A stretch of DNA of 64,000 nucleotides from Methylobacterium nodulans ORS 2060 (GCF_000022085.1 NC_011887.1:394071-458070), one strand, 5' to 3'. Shown: positions 41,106 through 50,085, numbered from the stretch's first letter. A program made the numbers and translations. Notes: generated from the letters alone by a model not told the origin.

Positions 41106-42653
41106 ATGGCAGAGGAAGCGCCGGGCCGACCAGAGGCCTCGTCCCATCTGGAGACTTGGGCGGCCCTTCTTCTGGCCGCGCACGCGAACTTCGCTGGGCA
41201 GGTCGCCGTCGTGAGGCCGGAGGGCGCCTGGTCCTACGCGGACGTCCTGGGCGCCGCGAGTCGCTGCGCGGGCCGGCTCTCTGGCCTTGGCGTGACGCGC
41301 GGGGCGCGCGTGGTGATCGCACTGGACAACCGGCCCGAGACGGTCGTGATCGAGCGCGCGCTCGCCCTGTGGGGCTTCGTCCGCGTCGCGCTGAGCCCCC
41401 GCCTGCATCCCGAGGAGATCGATTTCATCGCGGCGGATTGCGAGGCGGCAGTGGTGATCTGCGAGGCGGCGGTCGCGGGTGCCCTGAGATGCGAGGCGAC
41501 CGTCGTGAGTGCCGAGCCGCACCCCGCTGCCACCCTCTCCCTCGACGCACTGATGGCGGAGGCCACCGCGCCGGCCCTGCCGGCGATCGGCCCTGACGAC
41601 CTCGCGTCCCTGATGTACACGTCCGGCACGACGGGACGACCGAAGGGCGCCATGAACACGCATCGCAACTGGCACGCGATGGCGACGCGCATGGCCTCCA
41701 TCCTCCCGCCAATCGGGCCGGGCGACGTTCTTCTCCATGTCGCCCCGATGAGCCACTTCAGCGGTTCGGTCGCGTCCGCCTACGCGGCGAACGGCGCCGC
41801 CATCGCGACCCTGCGCCGGTTCGATCCCGCGCGCGCCGTCGCGGTTGCGCGGCAGATTGGGGCGACCTGCATGCCCTTGGTTCCCACCATGGTGCTCGAC
41901 CTAATCGCCGGGCGGGACGAGGGGCCGCTCCTCCCGAGCCTGAAGGTGCTGCCTTACGGCGGATCGAGCATCGCGGCGGATGCCCTAGTGCGGGCCCGAG
42001 CCGTTCTCGGAGACACGCTCCTCCAGGTCTACGGGATGAGCGAGGCCCTGATCCCCGTGACGGCGCTCGCGACGACCGAGCATCGGGCCGGCGATGGGGA
42101 GCGCGCGCGCCTGTCGAGCGCCGGGTCGCCCGTCCCGGGCGCTGCCGTGGAGGTTTGCGCACCTCCGGGAGAGGTCGGCGAGATCCGCGTCCGCGGCCCG
42201 AACGTCATGATCGGGTACTGGAACAATCCCGATCAGACCCGCGAGGTTCTCGATGCGGAAGGCTGGTACGCGAGCGGCGACCTCGGACGGCAGGACCCTT
42301 CGGGACGCATCGAGATCGTCGGGCGAAGGCGGGACGTCATCATCACCGGCGGGTTCAACGTTTATCCCGCCGAGGTCGAGCGGGTGATCGCGGCCGTGCC
42401 CGGCGTCGCGGAGGCCGCGGTGATCGGCGCGCCCCACGCGCGCTGGATCGAGACCGTCGTGGCCGTCGTCGTGCGCGAGGCCGGGGCGCAGGTCGGAGCG
42501 GATCAGCTCCTCGCGGCCTGCCGCGATCATCTTGCCGCCTACAAGAAGCCGACCGAGATCCGCTTCGTCCCTGCCCTGCCGCGCATCAGCACGGGAAAGG
42601 TCGACAAGCGCCGCCTGCGCGAGCTCTATCTGGCCGGAGCCTACGCGCCATGA
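41106..42653 (+). CDS. Acyl-CoA synthetase (class I adenylate-forming)
   Basis: 515 aa from the ATG at 41106, five bases past the previous stop. P-loop ASLMYTSGTTGRPKGAMN, then VYGMSEALIP, RGPNVMIGYWNNP, GWYASGDLGRQD, DVIITGGFNVYPAEVERVI and the C-terminal catalytic Lys in ISTGKVDKRRLRE. It makes an acyl-CoA from a carboxylic acid with ATP. Its presence beside a CoA-transferase gives two possible activation routes in one operon. Its stop overlaps the IclR-type start by ATGA. Confidence 0.9.
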   Translation: MAEEAPGRPEASSHLETWAALLLAAHANFAGQVAVVRPEGAWSYADVLGAASRCAGRLSGLGVTRGARVVIALDNRPETVVIERALALWGFVRVALSPRLHPEEIDFIAADCEAAVVICEAAVAGALRCEATVVSAEPHPAATLSLDALMAEATAPALPAIGPDDLASLMYTSGTTGRPKGAMNTHRNWHAMATRMASILPPIGPGDVLLHVAPMSHFSGSVASAYAANGAAIATLRRFDPARAVAVARQIGATCMPLVPTMVLDLIAGRDEGPLLPSLKVLPYGGSSIAADALVRARAVLGDTLLQVYGMSEALIPVTALATTEHRAGDGERARLSSAGSPVPGAAVEVCAPPGEVGEIRVRGPNVMIGYWNNPDQTREVLDAEGWYASGDLGRQDPSGRIEIVGRRRDVIITGGFNVYPAEVERVIAAVPGVAEAAVIGAPHARWIETVVAVVVREAGAQVGADQLLAACRDHLAAYKKPTEIRFVPALPRISTGKVDKRRLRELYLAGAYAP

Positions 42654-43139
42654 GGCTGGTCCCGGCGCTCGATCGCGGCCTGCGAAGCCTGGCGCTCCTC
42701 GCCGAGCGCGGCGGCTATATGCGGGTCGACGAGATCGCGTAGGCGCTCGACCTGCCGCGGAGCGCGACCTACGAGATCGTCCACACGCTCTCCACTCACA
42801 GGGCCATCCGGGTTCTTCGAGAACGGCGACGTCGCGCTTGGGCCTCAGGTGCTGGTCCAGGGGAGCGCCTTCGAGAGGCAGCTCGACTTCGGCGACATCG
42901 CTGTCTCGACGGCCAAGGCCGTGATGCAGGAGGCCAGCGAGACGGCGCAGGTCGGCGTGCTCGATGGACGGTCAGTCCTCTACGTGGCCAAGGCCGATTC
43001 CATACGCCGCTCTTATGCGAATGGGGCCGGCCTCACGCGGGCGGGCGCATTTCCGGCGACGACGGGCGCTCACATCCAGCGTGCCCTGAACTGGGTGAAT
43101 GAGCTGGTGCTGTGCAACATGCAAACCGCGCCGGCCTAG
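42650..43139 (+). pseudogene. IclR-family regulator, decayed
   Basis: Starts MRLVPALDRGLRSLALLAER and GGYMRVDEIA, the IclR winged-helix start; a TAG then interrupts at 42740-42742 where an Ala-Leu-Asp-Leu-Pro-Arg stretch should continue. A frameshift near 42810 follows, and the ligand domain resumes (FFENGDVALGPQVLVQG, VMQEASETAQVGVLDG, SVLYVAKADS, RRSYANGAGLT). The C-terminal half after FPATTGAHIQRALN is gone. The regulator once controlling this CoA module is therefore lost. Confidence 0.8.
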
Positions 43140-43202
43140 TCCAAACGGCAGGATTGCCTCGCCGCCTGAGGCGTGTACTTCTAGTGCCACTTGTCTACGA
43201 GC

Positions 43203-44621
43203 GTAATTACCCACGGGGTGCGCGCGAGCGCGGCGTGACCCACAAGCGAGGCCGCTAGAGGGAGTTCGCCGCGCCTCTTGCCGGGAGGCGATTTGGCTGA
43301 TTCCCTCGTGGGATGGGCCGCAGCGAGCTGGAACGCCTGAGCAAGCAGGAGCTGATCGAGCTGGTGCTGCGGCTGCAGCGCCCCGAGAAGACCTCGCGCA
43401 CCTCGTCCAAGCCGCCCTCGACCGACCGCAAGGAGCGGCGCGAGCAGGCCAAGCCCGGCGGCGCCAAGCCGGGTCACGAGGGACATAGCCGAACGCTCAG
43501 CCCCGATCCCGACGAGATCGTCGCTCACCGCCCGGGTCACTGCCCCTGCTGCGGAGGTGTTCTGGCTCCGGATCTGCCGGCCGAGATCGTCAGCGTGTGC
43601 GAGCAGATCGACTTGCCCGCGGTGGCACCGATGGTCACCCAGCATCAACGGCTCGCCGTCCGCTGCCCGGCTTGTGGCACGCGCGTCGTCGCTCCAGTGC
43701 CGCAGGCCGCACGCGGCACGCCGTTCGGCCCGCGCCTGCACGCGGTGGCGGTGTATCTGAAGACCTTCCAGGCTCTGTCCTACGAGCGGCTGCAGGCCGC
43801 GTTGTCGGACCTGTTCGGGCTCACCTTGAGCCAGGGCGGGCTGATGAACCTGCTGCGTCGGGCCCAGAGGCAGTTCCGTGCCGATCGCGAAGCTGCGGTC
43901 TCGGCGCTGCGCCGGGCCGCGGTAGTCGCCTCGGATGAGACCGGCGTGCGCATCGAGGGCAGCAACTCGTATCATTGGGTGTTCCGCTCGGACGCAGCGG
44001 TCGTTCATCACGCGGCCTCGACGCGGGCCGCCGCGGTGGTGCACGCGATGATGGACGGACACCGGCCGTCCGTGTGGCTGTCGGACCGCTACACCGCCCA
44101 GCAGGGCCACGGTGAGCATCACCAGACCTGCCTGGCGCATTTGGCCCGTGACGTCGCCTACGCGGTCGAGGTCAGCGACGACCCCGTGCCGCTGCGCCTA
44201 CAACTCTGGCTGGGAAGCGTGTTCAGCCTGGCCGAGCGCGTCACCGACCTGGCCGCCTCGACGCTCTCGGCCAAGCGCCGGGCCCTGGATCGGCAGCTGT
44301 CCGCCATCCTCGCTGCACCAAGCCGCTGCGATCTGACCCGCGCTCTGCAAGCCAAGATCGGCCGAGCCCGCGACCAGCTCCTGGTCTTCCTCGACCATCC
44401 CGGCCGCGTGGCGGTCACCAACAACGCTTGCGAGCGCGCGCTGCGCCCGGCAGTGGTGCAGCGGAAGGTGACGAACGGCTATCGGGCCATGTGGGCGGCC
44501 GCGGGTGAGGCGGACGTGCGCACCGTCGTCGACACGGCCCGCCTCTCGGGGGCCGGCACCTTCGCCACTATCCTCAACATCATCCGCGCCTGATCCTACC
44601 GCCACGGGCGTGGGTAATTAC
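43203..44621 (+). mobile_element. IS66-type insertion sequence with single gene (1419 bp)
   Basis: Ends are GTAATTACCCACG and its inverse CGTGGGTAATTAC. CTACGAGC flanks both sides (43195-43202 and 44622-44629), an 8-bp target duplication as expected for IS66. The accessory tnpA and tnpB genes of classical IS66 are absent, so it belongs to the compact single-gene group. Confidence 0.9.
43313..44593 (+). CDS. IS66-type transposase (TnpC)
   Basis: 426 aa. A coiled-coil-like start (MGRSELERLSKQELIELVLR) leads to a Cys-rich zinc region (GHCPCCGG, VRCPACGTRV). The DDE domain shows VVASDETGVRIEGSN, CLAHLARDVAYAVE and AVTNNACERALRP. Intact, with a GTG or ATG start region at 43313. A recent arrival, judging from perfect ends and target duplication. 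Confidence 0.9.
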   Translation: MGRSELERLSKQELIELVLRLQRPEKTSRTSSKPPSTDRKERREQAKPGGAKPGHEGHSRTLSPDPDEIVAHRPGHCPCCGGVLAPDLPAEIVSVCEQIDLPAVAPMVTQHQRLAVRCPACGTRVVAPVPQAARGTPFGPRLHAVAVYLKTFQALSYERLQAALSDLFGLTLSQGGLMNLLRRAQRQFRADREAAVSALRRAAVVASDETGVRIEGSNSYHWVFRSDAAVVHHAASTRAAAVVHAMMDGHRPSVWLSDRYTAQQGHGEHHQTCLAHLARDVAYAVEVSDDPVPLRLQLWLGSVFSLAERVTDLAASTLSAKRRALDRQLSAILAAPSRCDLTRALQAKIGRARDQLLVFLDHPGRVAVTNNACERALRPAVVQRKVTNGYRAMWAAAGEADVRTVVDTARLSGAGTFATILNIIRA

Positions 44622-44636
44622 CTACGAGCTGCCTTC

Positions 44637-44665
44637 GCCCGCCCGGTTTACTGTGGCGGGCTTTT
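44637..44665 (+). terminator. Rho-independent terminator right of IS66
   Basis: GCCCGCC (44637-44643) pairs with GGCGGGC (44655-44661), followed by TTTTCTTGTTTT. Before IS66 inserted, it would have lain ~75 bases after the IclR remnant, ending the CoA-module operon. Confidence 0.8.
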
Positions 44666-44993
44666 CTTGTTTTCAGCCCCTGATAGCCGTTCCAACCGCT
44701 CTCCTCGCTGGAGTCACATTCTTCTTCGCAATCTGCAATAATATCGTCCCATCGTCTGTCTTATAAGCACTTAGATTATAGATTTATTCTATAGAACCTG
44801 ACCTCGCCTTAAAAAAGCGATTATTATCTGCTCATCCGCGTTATCGGGAGCATTATGGCGCGCCGTGCTCAAGCTTGTCGATCGCTTGTTGAGGACGCGG
44901 CAGAGGTGACCGTCGGCCGGCGCAGCGGAACCAGACGAGCAACCGGACGTCGACTCGTGGGCCTTGTGCCCCAACGATTGATGGCAACCGGTC
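44666..44993. other. Gene-poor stretch, AT-rich at 44720-44850
   Basis: No supported gene. The AT-rich part could hold a promoter for the small gene at 44994. Confidence 0.3.
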
Positions 44994-45194
44994 ATGAAGG
45001 ACCCCAACCTCGCCGAGGTGCTGCGGCAGGTCGAAGAGACGATCACGGAGTGGAACCGTCAGGCGGCTGAACTCCGCCGGTCGACGGAGGAGTTGCTCCG
45101 CGTCGAGGTGACCGCCGAGCGCAAGTCCGCCCGCGCGATCCGATGCGCCTGGACGCCCGCCCCGGGCCGCAGGAGAGTCGCAGGCGGCGTTTGA
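44994..45194 (+). CDS. Small helical protein, paralog of the one at 17972
   Basis: 66 aa: MKDPNLAEVLRQVEETITEW, then NRQAAELRRSTEELLRVEV and TAERKSARAIRC with a basic tail. It matches the minus-strand gene at 17972-18172 along the first ~50 residues. Only a weak ribosome binding site is visible. It lies 105 bases before copy 2 of the 1-kb repeat. Probably carried together with that phage-like DNA. Function unknown. Confidence 0.5.
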   Translation: MKDPNLAEVLRQVEETITEWNRQAAELRRSTEELLRVEVTAERKSARAIRCAWTPAPGRRRVAGGV

Positions 45195-45298
45195 GGGGGC
45201 CGGCGGTGCCGGGGGCGGGGACTCGACAGGCACGATCGGCCGCTGGTGGCCTCCTGCGCGATCCATCGGAACTGATTGGTCGGCCGGCGAGTTACCGG

Positions 45299-46305
45299 CG
45301 GTCGGCGCGGGTGTCTCCCCCGCACGTCCCCGCGCCGCCAGCGAGACTCCTCGCAAAGGGACGGGGGCCGGTCAGCCGGAGGGGGCCACCGGTCCTCGTC
45401 TGACACCTGCCCGTGGGCATCACCACGGACAGCCGATTGCGCCAGGAGCTCCGGTTCCTTCTCGCCGGGCTCGCCCATGTCGGAGCCTTCGGTGAAGCCA
45501 AACAGGGGCTCGCTGTCGAGCTCTTCGTCGCGGCCGCTGTTCTCTGCCGCGGTTCTCTCATCCTGAGCCAGGACCACGCTGTCGGGCGGCAGGATGAGGA
45601 ATGCAGCAGCGGGTAGGAAAGGCAGAGAGTCACCGACAGCCGCCTCTCACCGTCTAGCTGGTCGAGTTCCGAACCCAGACCGATTTTCGCCTTCGGCCAA
45701 GCTCGCCGCGTTCTTTGCCGCGGCGAGCCGCTCACAAGCCCGCACGCGCCGTCGGTGAAAGGTGCGCTCTTGCCAACCCTTCTCACGGCACCACTCCGCA
45801 ATCGAGGCCTCCGCGTCCCCGCCGGCCGCCCGGATGCGCGCGTAAGTCGTCAGCGCCAGGAACTCGTCCTTGTCGGTCAGCACCGTGTGGGCAAACGCCA
45901 GAATGTCGAAGCTGGCGCTCGGCTGCTCCAGGTCGGTAGAGCGCAGCGCATTGCCGGGCCTGGTGGCGACCGCGGATTCCCGCAGGAGCCGCATCGGGAT
46001 GATGACCCACCGCTCGATGTCCTTGGCGGTCCACGCAGGGAGCGGATCAGCAGGCTCAGGGGGCTCTGCCACCTCGCTCGGCTCCTCGCCGCCTCTGCCG
46101 TTCGCTCCAGGGCTCCCCTGCAGGCTCACACTGCTTAGGGCTCCTCAGCGCGCCTTCGCCTGCGAACGGCCGCCGCTGCGCCCAGCTGCACCCTTGCGGC
46201 CCAGCCCAGAGTTCTTGGCCAGCTCGGAGCGTTGCGCCGCGTAGTTCGCCGCGACCATCGGATAATCGAGCGGAAGGCCCCACTTGGCCCGGTACCGCTC
46301 GGGCG
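45299..46305. repeat. ~1.0-kb direct repeat, copy 2
   Basis: Same sequence as 20550-21556. Here the mucR gene continues intact beyond the right end of the repeat, so this copy is likely the parent and copy 1 the derived one. Confidence 0.85.
45647..46129 (-). CDS. DUF6362-like phage protein, copy 2
   Basis: 160 aa, identical to the product of 20898-21380: acidic leader, ERWVIIPMRLLRESA, then the HTH-like end with GWQERTFHRRRVRACERL. Start at a GTG with GAGGAG upstream, 15 bases after the mucR stop. Last gene of the minus-strand prophage early operon. Downstream, 45299-45646 has only a low-complexity minus-strand frame (DERTAAENSGRDEELDSEPL) that I do not call. Confidence 0.6.
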   Translation of the reverse strand: MSLQGSPGANGRGGEEPSEVAEPPEPADPLPAWTAKDIERWVIIPMRLLRESAVATRPGNALRSTDLEQPSASFDILAFAHTVLTDKDEFLALTTYARIRAAGGDAEASIAEWCREKGWQERTFHRRRVRACERLAAAKNAASLAEGENRSGFGTRPARR

Positions 46306-46597
46306 TGAGCCCGTGGGTGCGCAGGTGGCGCTTCAGCGACTTGTAGGGCTTGCCGTCCTCCAGGCTGATGATCGCGTCCGGCGTGACGGTCCGCTTGATC
46401 GGCACCGACGGGACGAGGACGGGCGTCTCGGGCTCGGAGGGCTGGCCGAGACTCGCGAGTGCGCCGTGCACCGAGGCGATGAGGTCGGGCAGCTCTGCAG
46501 GGGGAACGGCGGTGTGGGCGACGTAGGCGCCGACGATGCCGGCGGTCAGGCTGACTAGGTCCTGGGTGGGCAACGGGGAGGTCGTGGTGTCGGACAT
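46145..46597 (-). CDS. MucR/Ros-family transcriptional regulator, intact
   Basis: 150 aa, the usual length. An N-terminal helical region (TAGIVGAYVAHTAVPPAELP, LIASVHGALASLG) is followed by the DNA-binding core (TPDAIISLEDGKPYKSLKRH, LRTHGLTPERYRAKWGLP, DYPMVAANYAAQRSELAK). The exact Cys pair of Ros-type zinc fingers is replaced by Ser-Leu-Glu, a variant common in MucR relatives. AGGAC lies before the ATG at 46597. Its 3' part lies within the 1-kb repeat. MucR proteins silence AT-rich or horizontally acquired genes; a phage-borne copy may control the prophage. Confidence 0.9.
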   Translation of the reverse strand: MSDTTTSPLPTQDLVSLTAGIVGAYVAHTAVPPAELPDLIASVHGALASLGQPSEPETPVLVPSVPIKRTVTPDAIISLEDGKPYKSLKRHLRTHGLTPERYRAKWGLPLDYPMVAANYAAQRSELAKNSGLGRKGAAGRSGGRSQAKAR

Positions 46598-46661
46598 GGT
46601 GTTGTCCTGTTGTGAGAGAGGCGCTTGAGCCTCGGGGTGAGCCCGTGGAAACGGGATGGGG

Positions 46662-47270
46662 TTAGGCCGGCTCAGCGTGCTGCGCCGGCCGGCCGAGCAT
46701 CTTGGCCACCGTTGCCTCGGAGAGTTTCAGGCCGCCGAGGCCCTGGGCCTTCAGCTGCTCGAGATGGTTCGTGGCGGCTTCAGCCTCGGCCTCCGGTGTC
46801 GGTCGCTCCTCGCCCGGCATCGCCAGCCGCGCCGCGAGGTCGGCCGCGGCCTTGCGGGCCTTCTCGGCCATGGTTGGATCGGGATCGGGGATGACCTCGG
46901 CATCGAGCACGCGGCTCAGGCGCGCACGCTCGGCAACCTGCGGCTCAATCAGCCGCCGCACCTCGTGCGCCAGATCGCCGGGCGAGGGCATGAACTTCCG
47001 ATCGCCCGCGAAGCCTTGAGCGAACCGATTGCAGGCCTGCTCGATCGCCCAAGCGGGATAGCGGGCGAGAACGGAGAGGTAGAGCCCCTTGGCGAGGGTG
47101 CGACCGCCCTCGCCAACAGCCTGCGTGGCGAGGACCGGCAGACTACAGCCAGGCGATCGCCAGGCCACCATGAGCAGCATCAGGTATGCGCCGGTCTCCG
47201 CAGCCGAGAGATGGCCCGTGTCGGCGATGAAGGCGTCGGTGAAGAGTGGCAGGCTCGGATATGCGCTCAT
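46662..47270 (-). CDS. DUF1376-type phage replication protein, chimeric
   Basis: 202 aa. The first ~38 residues (MSAYPSLPLFTDAFIADTGH, LSAAETGAYLMLLMVAWR) are the start of the DUF1376/YdaU family. The remainder (VLATQAVGEGGRTLAKGLYL, RYPAWAIEQACNRFAQGFAG, KFMPSPGDLAHEVRRLIEP) instead matches a different phage protein group of the WAI..A..RF..G...F.PSP..L type. A deletion may have fused two neighbouring phage genes. The start overlaps the HNH stop by ATGA. Probably involved in phage DNA replication, by context. Confidence 0.65.
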   Translation of the reverse strand: MSAYPSLPLFTDAFIADTGHLSAAETGAYLMLLMVAWRSPGCSLPVLATQAVGEGGRTLAKGLYLSVLARYPAWAIEQACNRFAQGFAGDRKFMPSPGDLAHEVRRLIEPQVAERARLSRVLDAEVIPDPDPTMAEKARKAAADLAARLAMPGEERPTPEAEAEAATNHLEQLKAQGLGGLKLSEATVAKMLGRPAQHAEPA

Positions 47271-47722
47271 TGCAGCCTCGCCGGAGCCGGACGCCAATCC
47301 GTGTCGTCGCTCGCGCCCTTGCCGAGGTTGCAGTCCTCGCAGAGCACCTGGAGGTTCGAGATCTCCAGCGCGAGGTGCGGATAGCGCGATCGGGGCTTGA
47401 TATGGTCGACGTGCAGGGGGGCGCGCTTCGTGCCGCGAGCGCCGCAGCACTGGCAGGCCCCGCCGTGCAGCTTGAGCGCCTGATACCGAACGGCACGCCA
47501 CTCGTCGGACCAGTAGAAGCCCTGCCGCTTCATGCGGGCTGGAGGCACCTCGTCGCCGAGGTGGCCGGCTTCCTTCGTCGCGCGTGCGAGCAGGTTCTTC
47601 AGTCGCGCTTGATGCGGAGCCTTCCGATTTCCCCGCACACCCTGGCACGCCATGCCGCGGCGTGCACCGCACTGCGGGCAAGATGCGAGCAGCGCAAGCT
47701 GCCGGCGAGAGACCTTGCTCAC
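47267..47722 (-). CDS. HNH endonuclease with extra zinc motif
   Basis: 151 aa. N-terminal CPQCGARRGMACQGVRGN resembles a phage zinc-finger; the C-terminal HNH domain shows CQCCGARGTKRAPLHVDHI with the catalytic His, RSRYPHLALEISNLQVLC and EDCNLGKG. Metal ligands are complete. HNH proteins of this kind nick or cut phage DNA in packaging or recombination. It overlaps both neighbours by four bases, so all are co-translated. Confidence 0.85.
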   Translation of the reverse strand: MSKVSRRQLALLASCPQCGARRGMACQGVRGNRKAPHQARLKNLLARATKEAGHLGDEVPPARMKRQGFYWSDEWRAVRYQALKLHGGACQCCGARGTKRAPLHVDHIKPRSRYPHLALEISNLQVLCEDCNLGKGASDDTDWRPAPARLQ

Positions 47723-47967
47723 GCAGCATCCCTCCCCCGCTTGGCGATGATGGCGGCCCGGAACTCGTCAGCGTTGTCGCGGACGAGTTCGAGCGTGCGG
47801 ACCGCAGCGCGGAGCGGCTCGATCTTGGACCGGCAACAGCCGGTCTCGACGGCGCGGCGCTTCTCTGGGGCCTGCTCCCAGGCGCGGACAGCCGCCTCGA
47901 TCGACAAGGCGCAGCACAGCACCTCGTCGATCTGCTGCTGGATGGTGGGATGCGACGGCGCATTCAT
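47719..47967 (-). CDS. Small phage protein, 82 aa
   Basis: MNAPSHPTIQQQIDEVLCCA, then ALSIEAAVRAWEQAPEKRRA and RTLELVRDNADEFRAAIIAK. All-helical and soluble. It starts five bases after the methyltransferase stop and its stop overlaps the HNH start. No family recognised; position in the early operon suggests a replication or DNA-modification accessory. Confidence 0.6.
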   Translation of the reverse strand: MNAPSHPTIQQQIDEVLCCALSIEAAVRAWEQAPEKRRAVETGCCRSKIEPLRAAVRTLELVRDNADEFRAAIIAKRGRDAA

Positions 47968-47972
47968 GGCCG

Positions 47973-48908
47973 CTACTCGGCGGCGGCCATGTGCGTGAAC
48001 AGGGTCGCGGTGGTGCCGCGCTGCTCGGCCTCCGTAAGATAGCGCACCGCCTGCGTGTAGTAGGACTGCTTGAGTTCGGTTCCAATGAAGCGGCGCCCCT
48101 GCAACAAGCTCTGATAGCCTTCAGAGCCGATGCCCATGAACGGTGAATAGACTGTCTCATCCGGGTTGGTGTACTGGCGCACCAGCCGCTCGGTGAGGTC
48201 CAGCGGCATCGGGCAGAGGTGCTTCTCGGCCTCCGCGTCCCGCGCCACCCGGACGTTCAGCACGTCGGTCTCGTCGGTGTCGTACCAGATCCCGCTCGTC
48301 ATCCAGATCGGCTGGGCGAGGTCCTGCCAGCTCTCCAGCGGGTGCTCGGCCGGATCGTGCAGCACGGGCGGCACGGCATCCATGCCATCGGCCCATTTGC
48401 GGAACACGACGATGTATTCGGGCAGGCCTCCGCCTGTGCGCGCCGCATCGGTGCGGAAGTTCTTGTAGAGGAGCCGATCGCTCTTCGTCTTCTGCATCTC
48501 CCGGACCGGGCAGCGGTCGATGGTGATGCGACGGTGGAAGCTCCAGCCCTCCTGCACGTGAGTGCGGATGCAGGCACCCGTGAAATCCCGGATGCCGCGG
48601 TCACCGCGCTCGCTGGCGTTCGAGTAGTAGACCAGATCCTTGACGTGGATCGCAGTCAGGCGTCCGGGCTTCGTAATCCTGAAAAGCTCCTTCACGAGAT
48701 AGCGATAGTGGGCCTGGAACTCATCATCCGAGCCGACATTGCCCATGTCGCGCTCGCTCTCGCTGTAGATGTACAGAGAGGAGAACGGCGGCGAGTACAC
48801 GGAAAAATCGACGCAGTCGTCCGGCATCTCTTTTGTGAATTCGACCGTGTCGACGTGGTAGGCGGCAAAGCGCTGGCTGATGTGCGAGGCGAAGACGTTG
48901 GCGGTCAC
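47973..48908 (-). CDS. Phage DNA methyltransferase (N4-cytosine/N6-adenine type)
   Basis: 311 aa from the GTG at 48908, which overlaps the helicase stop (GTGA); a GTG at 48920 is also possible. Catalytic motif IV is DFSVYSPPFSSLYIYSES (SPPF in place of SPPY), and the SAM-binding motif DETVYSPFMGIGSEGYQSL lies near the end, so the order is that of beta-class enzymes. Additional features: FRITKPGRLTAIHVKDLVYY. No cognate nuclease is seen; in phages such enzymes protect against host restriction. Confidence 0.9.
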   Translation of the reverse strand: MTANVFASHISQRFAAYHVDTVEFTKEMPDDCVDFSVYSPPFSSLYIYSESERDMGNVGSDDEFQAHYRYLVKELFRITKPGRLTAIHVKDLVYYSNASERGDRGIRDFTGACIRTHVQEGWSFHRRITIDRCPVREMQKTKSDRLLYKNFRTDAARTGGGLPEYIVVFRKWADGMDAVPPVLHDPAEHPLESWQDLAQPIWMTSGIWYDTDETDVLNVRVARDAEAEKHLCPMPLDLTERLVRQYTNPDETVYSPFMGIGSEGYQSLLQGRRFIGTELKQSYYTQAVRYLTEAEQRGTTATLFTHMAAAE

Positions 48909-49999
48909 GGCACCATCCACGCCGGCAGGCGTGCCCCTTGCTGCGGATCGTAGGTTTCGAGGACGCGGTGCGAGCGGGCGGCGCGCGCCATGGCGGCGGC
49001 CATCTCGGCCTTCATCGCTGAGTGGTCGCCCGACTTCCGGTTCACGACGTCCCAGATCGACGCCTCGGTGTCGGCACAGACCACATGGGCATGCACGTTC
49101 CGCGTCTGTCGGAAGCGCCAGCAGCGGCGCACGGCCTGATAGAAGGACTCGTAGGAGAACGAGAGGCCCATGAAGGCCATGCGGGCGCAGTGCTGCCAGT
49201 TCAGCCCGAATCCCGCGATGCTCGGCTTGGTGATCAGGATGCGGATCTGGCCGGAGGAGAAGGCGGCCAGCCGCTCCTCCTTCAGGTCGATGTGGTGGCT
49301 GCCGCGAACTTCGACGGCCTCCGGCAAGGCCTCGCGCAACGCGTCGGCGTCGTAGTCCGTCTCAACCCAGCAGATCCACGCCTCGGCCGGCTCGGCGCGC
49401 ACCAGCTCGGCGACGCGCAGCGCCCGCTCGTCCTCGGTGAGGCGCTTCTCCTGGTGGATCGAGGTCGCCGAGGCGCTCGGGATGCGGAACAGGCGCCCCT
49501 GCCCGCTCTTCTCCTCGCCGGCATCAACGGAGCGGTCCGCCTGGACGATGTGCCGGCGGACCACCAGCTCGGGCATCCTGAAGCCCTCGTCCGAGAAGCC
49601 GAGGTCGGACGGCAGGGAGACGCACCGGGCCCACGAGGCAACCCAGTCCCAGAAAGGTCGAACGGCGGGTTTCTTCAGCCGGTAGCGGCCCGCGTTGACT
49701 TGGTCGGCGATGAACCAGCGGGACAGCATCTCCGGCGGGCGCAGCACACCGAGGAATTCGCTGTGCTGGCCGAGCTCGGTGTGGTCGTTCGGAGCCGGCG
49801 TCGCCGTACAGCAGAGCCGATAGGGCGTGGCGCTGAACCGCCTGCTGGGGGCAGCAGGCTCCGGGGCATCACCGCTGTCGGCGACGCGATCAGGATTGCG
49901 CCCGGGCCGGGACTGGATGGGGCGGGTGGCCGGCCCGGGCGCGCCGCCGGCAGGGCCAGGTGGTGGCCGGCGGATCGGGAAAAGCGTGATGGAGCGCAT
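48905..49999 (-). CDS. SNF2-like phage helicase, N-terminally truncated
   Basis: From about 49850 rightward in the protein the sequence is helicase-like: ATPYRLCCTATPAPNDHTEL (motif III region), FLGVLRPPEMLSRWFIADQ, FWDWVASWARCVSLPSDLGF, ILITKPSIAGFGLNWQHCA (motif V) and SFYQAVRRCWRFRQTRNVHA (motif VI). The Walker A and B half is absent; the first ~50 residues from the ATG at 49999 are Pro/Arg-rich and unrelated. So the N-terminal half has been lost to a rearrangement near 49850. Likely inactive as a helicase. Confidence 0.75.
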   Translation of the reverse strand: MRSITLFPIRRPPPGPAGGAPGPATRPIQSRPGRNPDRVADSGDAPEPAAPSRRFSATPYRLCCTATPAPNDHTELGQHSEFLGVLRPPEMLSRWFIADQVNAGRYRLKKPAVRPFWDWVASWARCVSLPSDLGFSDEGFRMPELVVRRHIVQADRSVDAGEEKSGQGRLFRIPSASATSIHQEKRLTEDERALRVAELVRAEPAEAWICWVETDYDADALREALPEAVEVRGSHHIDLKEERLAAFSSGQIRILITKPSIAGFGLNWQHCARMAFMGLSFSYESFYQAVRRCWRFRQTRNVHAHVVCADTEASIWDVVNRKSGDHSAMKAEMAAAMARAARSHRVLETYDPQQGARLPAWMVP

Positions 50000-50085
50000 G
50001 GCTCACGCCTCGCGGCGGAGCGGGAGGTAGCCGGAGCGCGAATCGGCAGGCTCGAAGCCCTTGCCGCGCTCGACGGCGGCGGACA

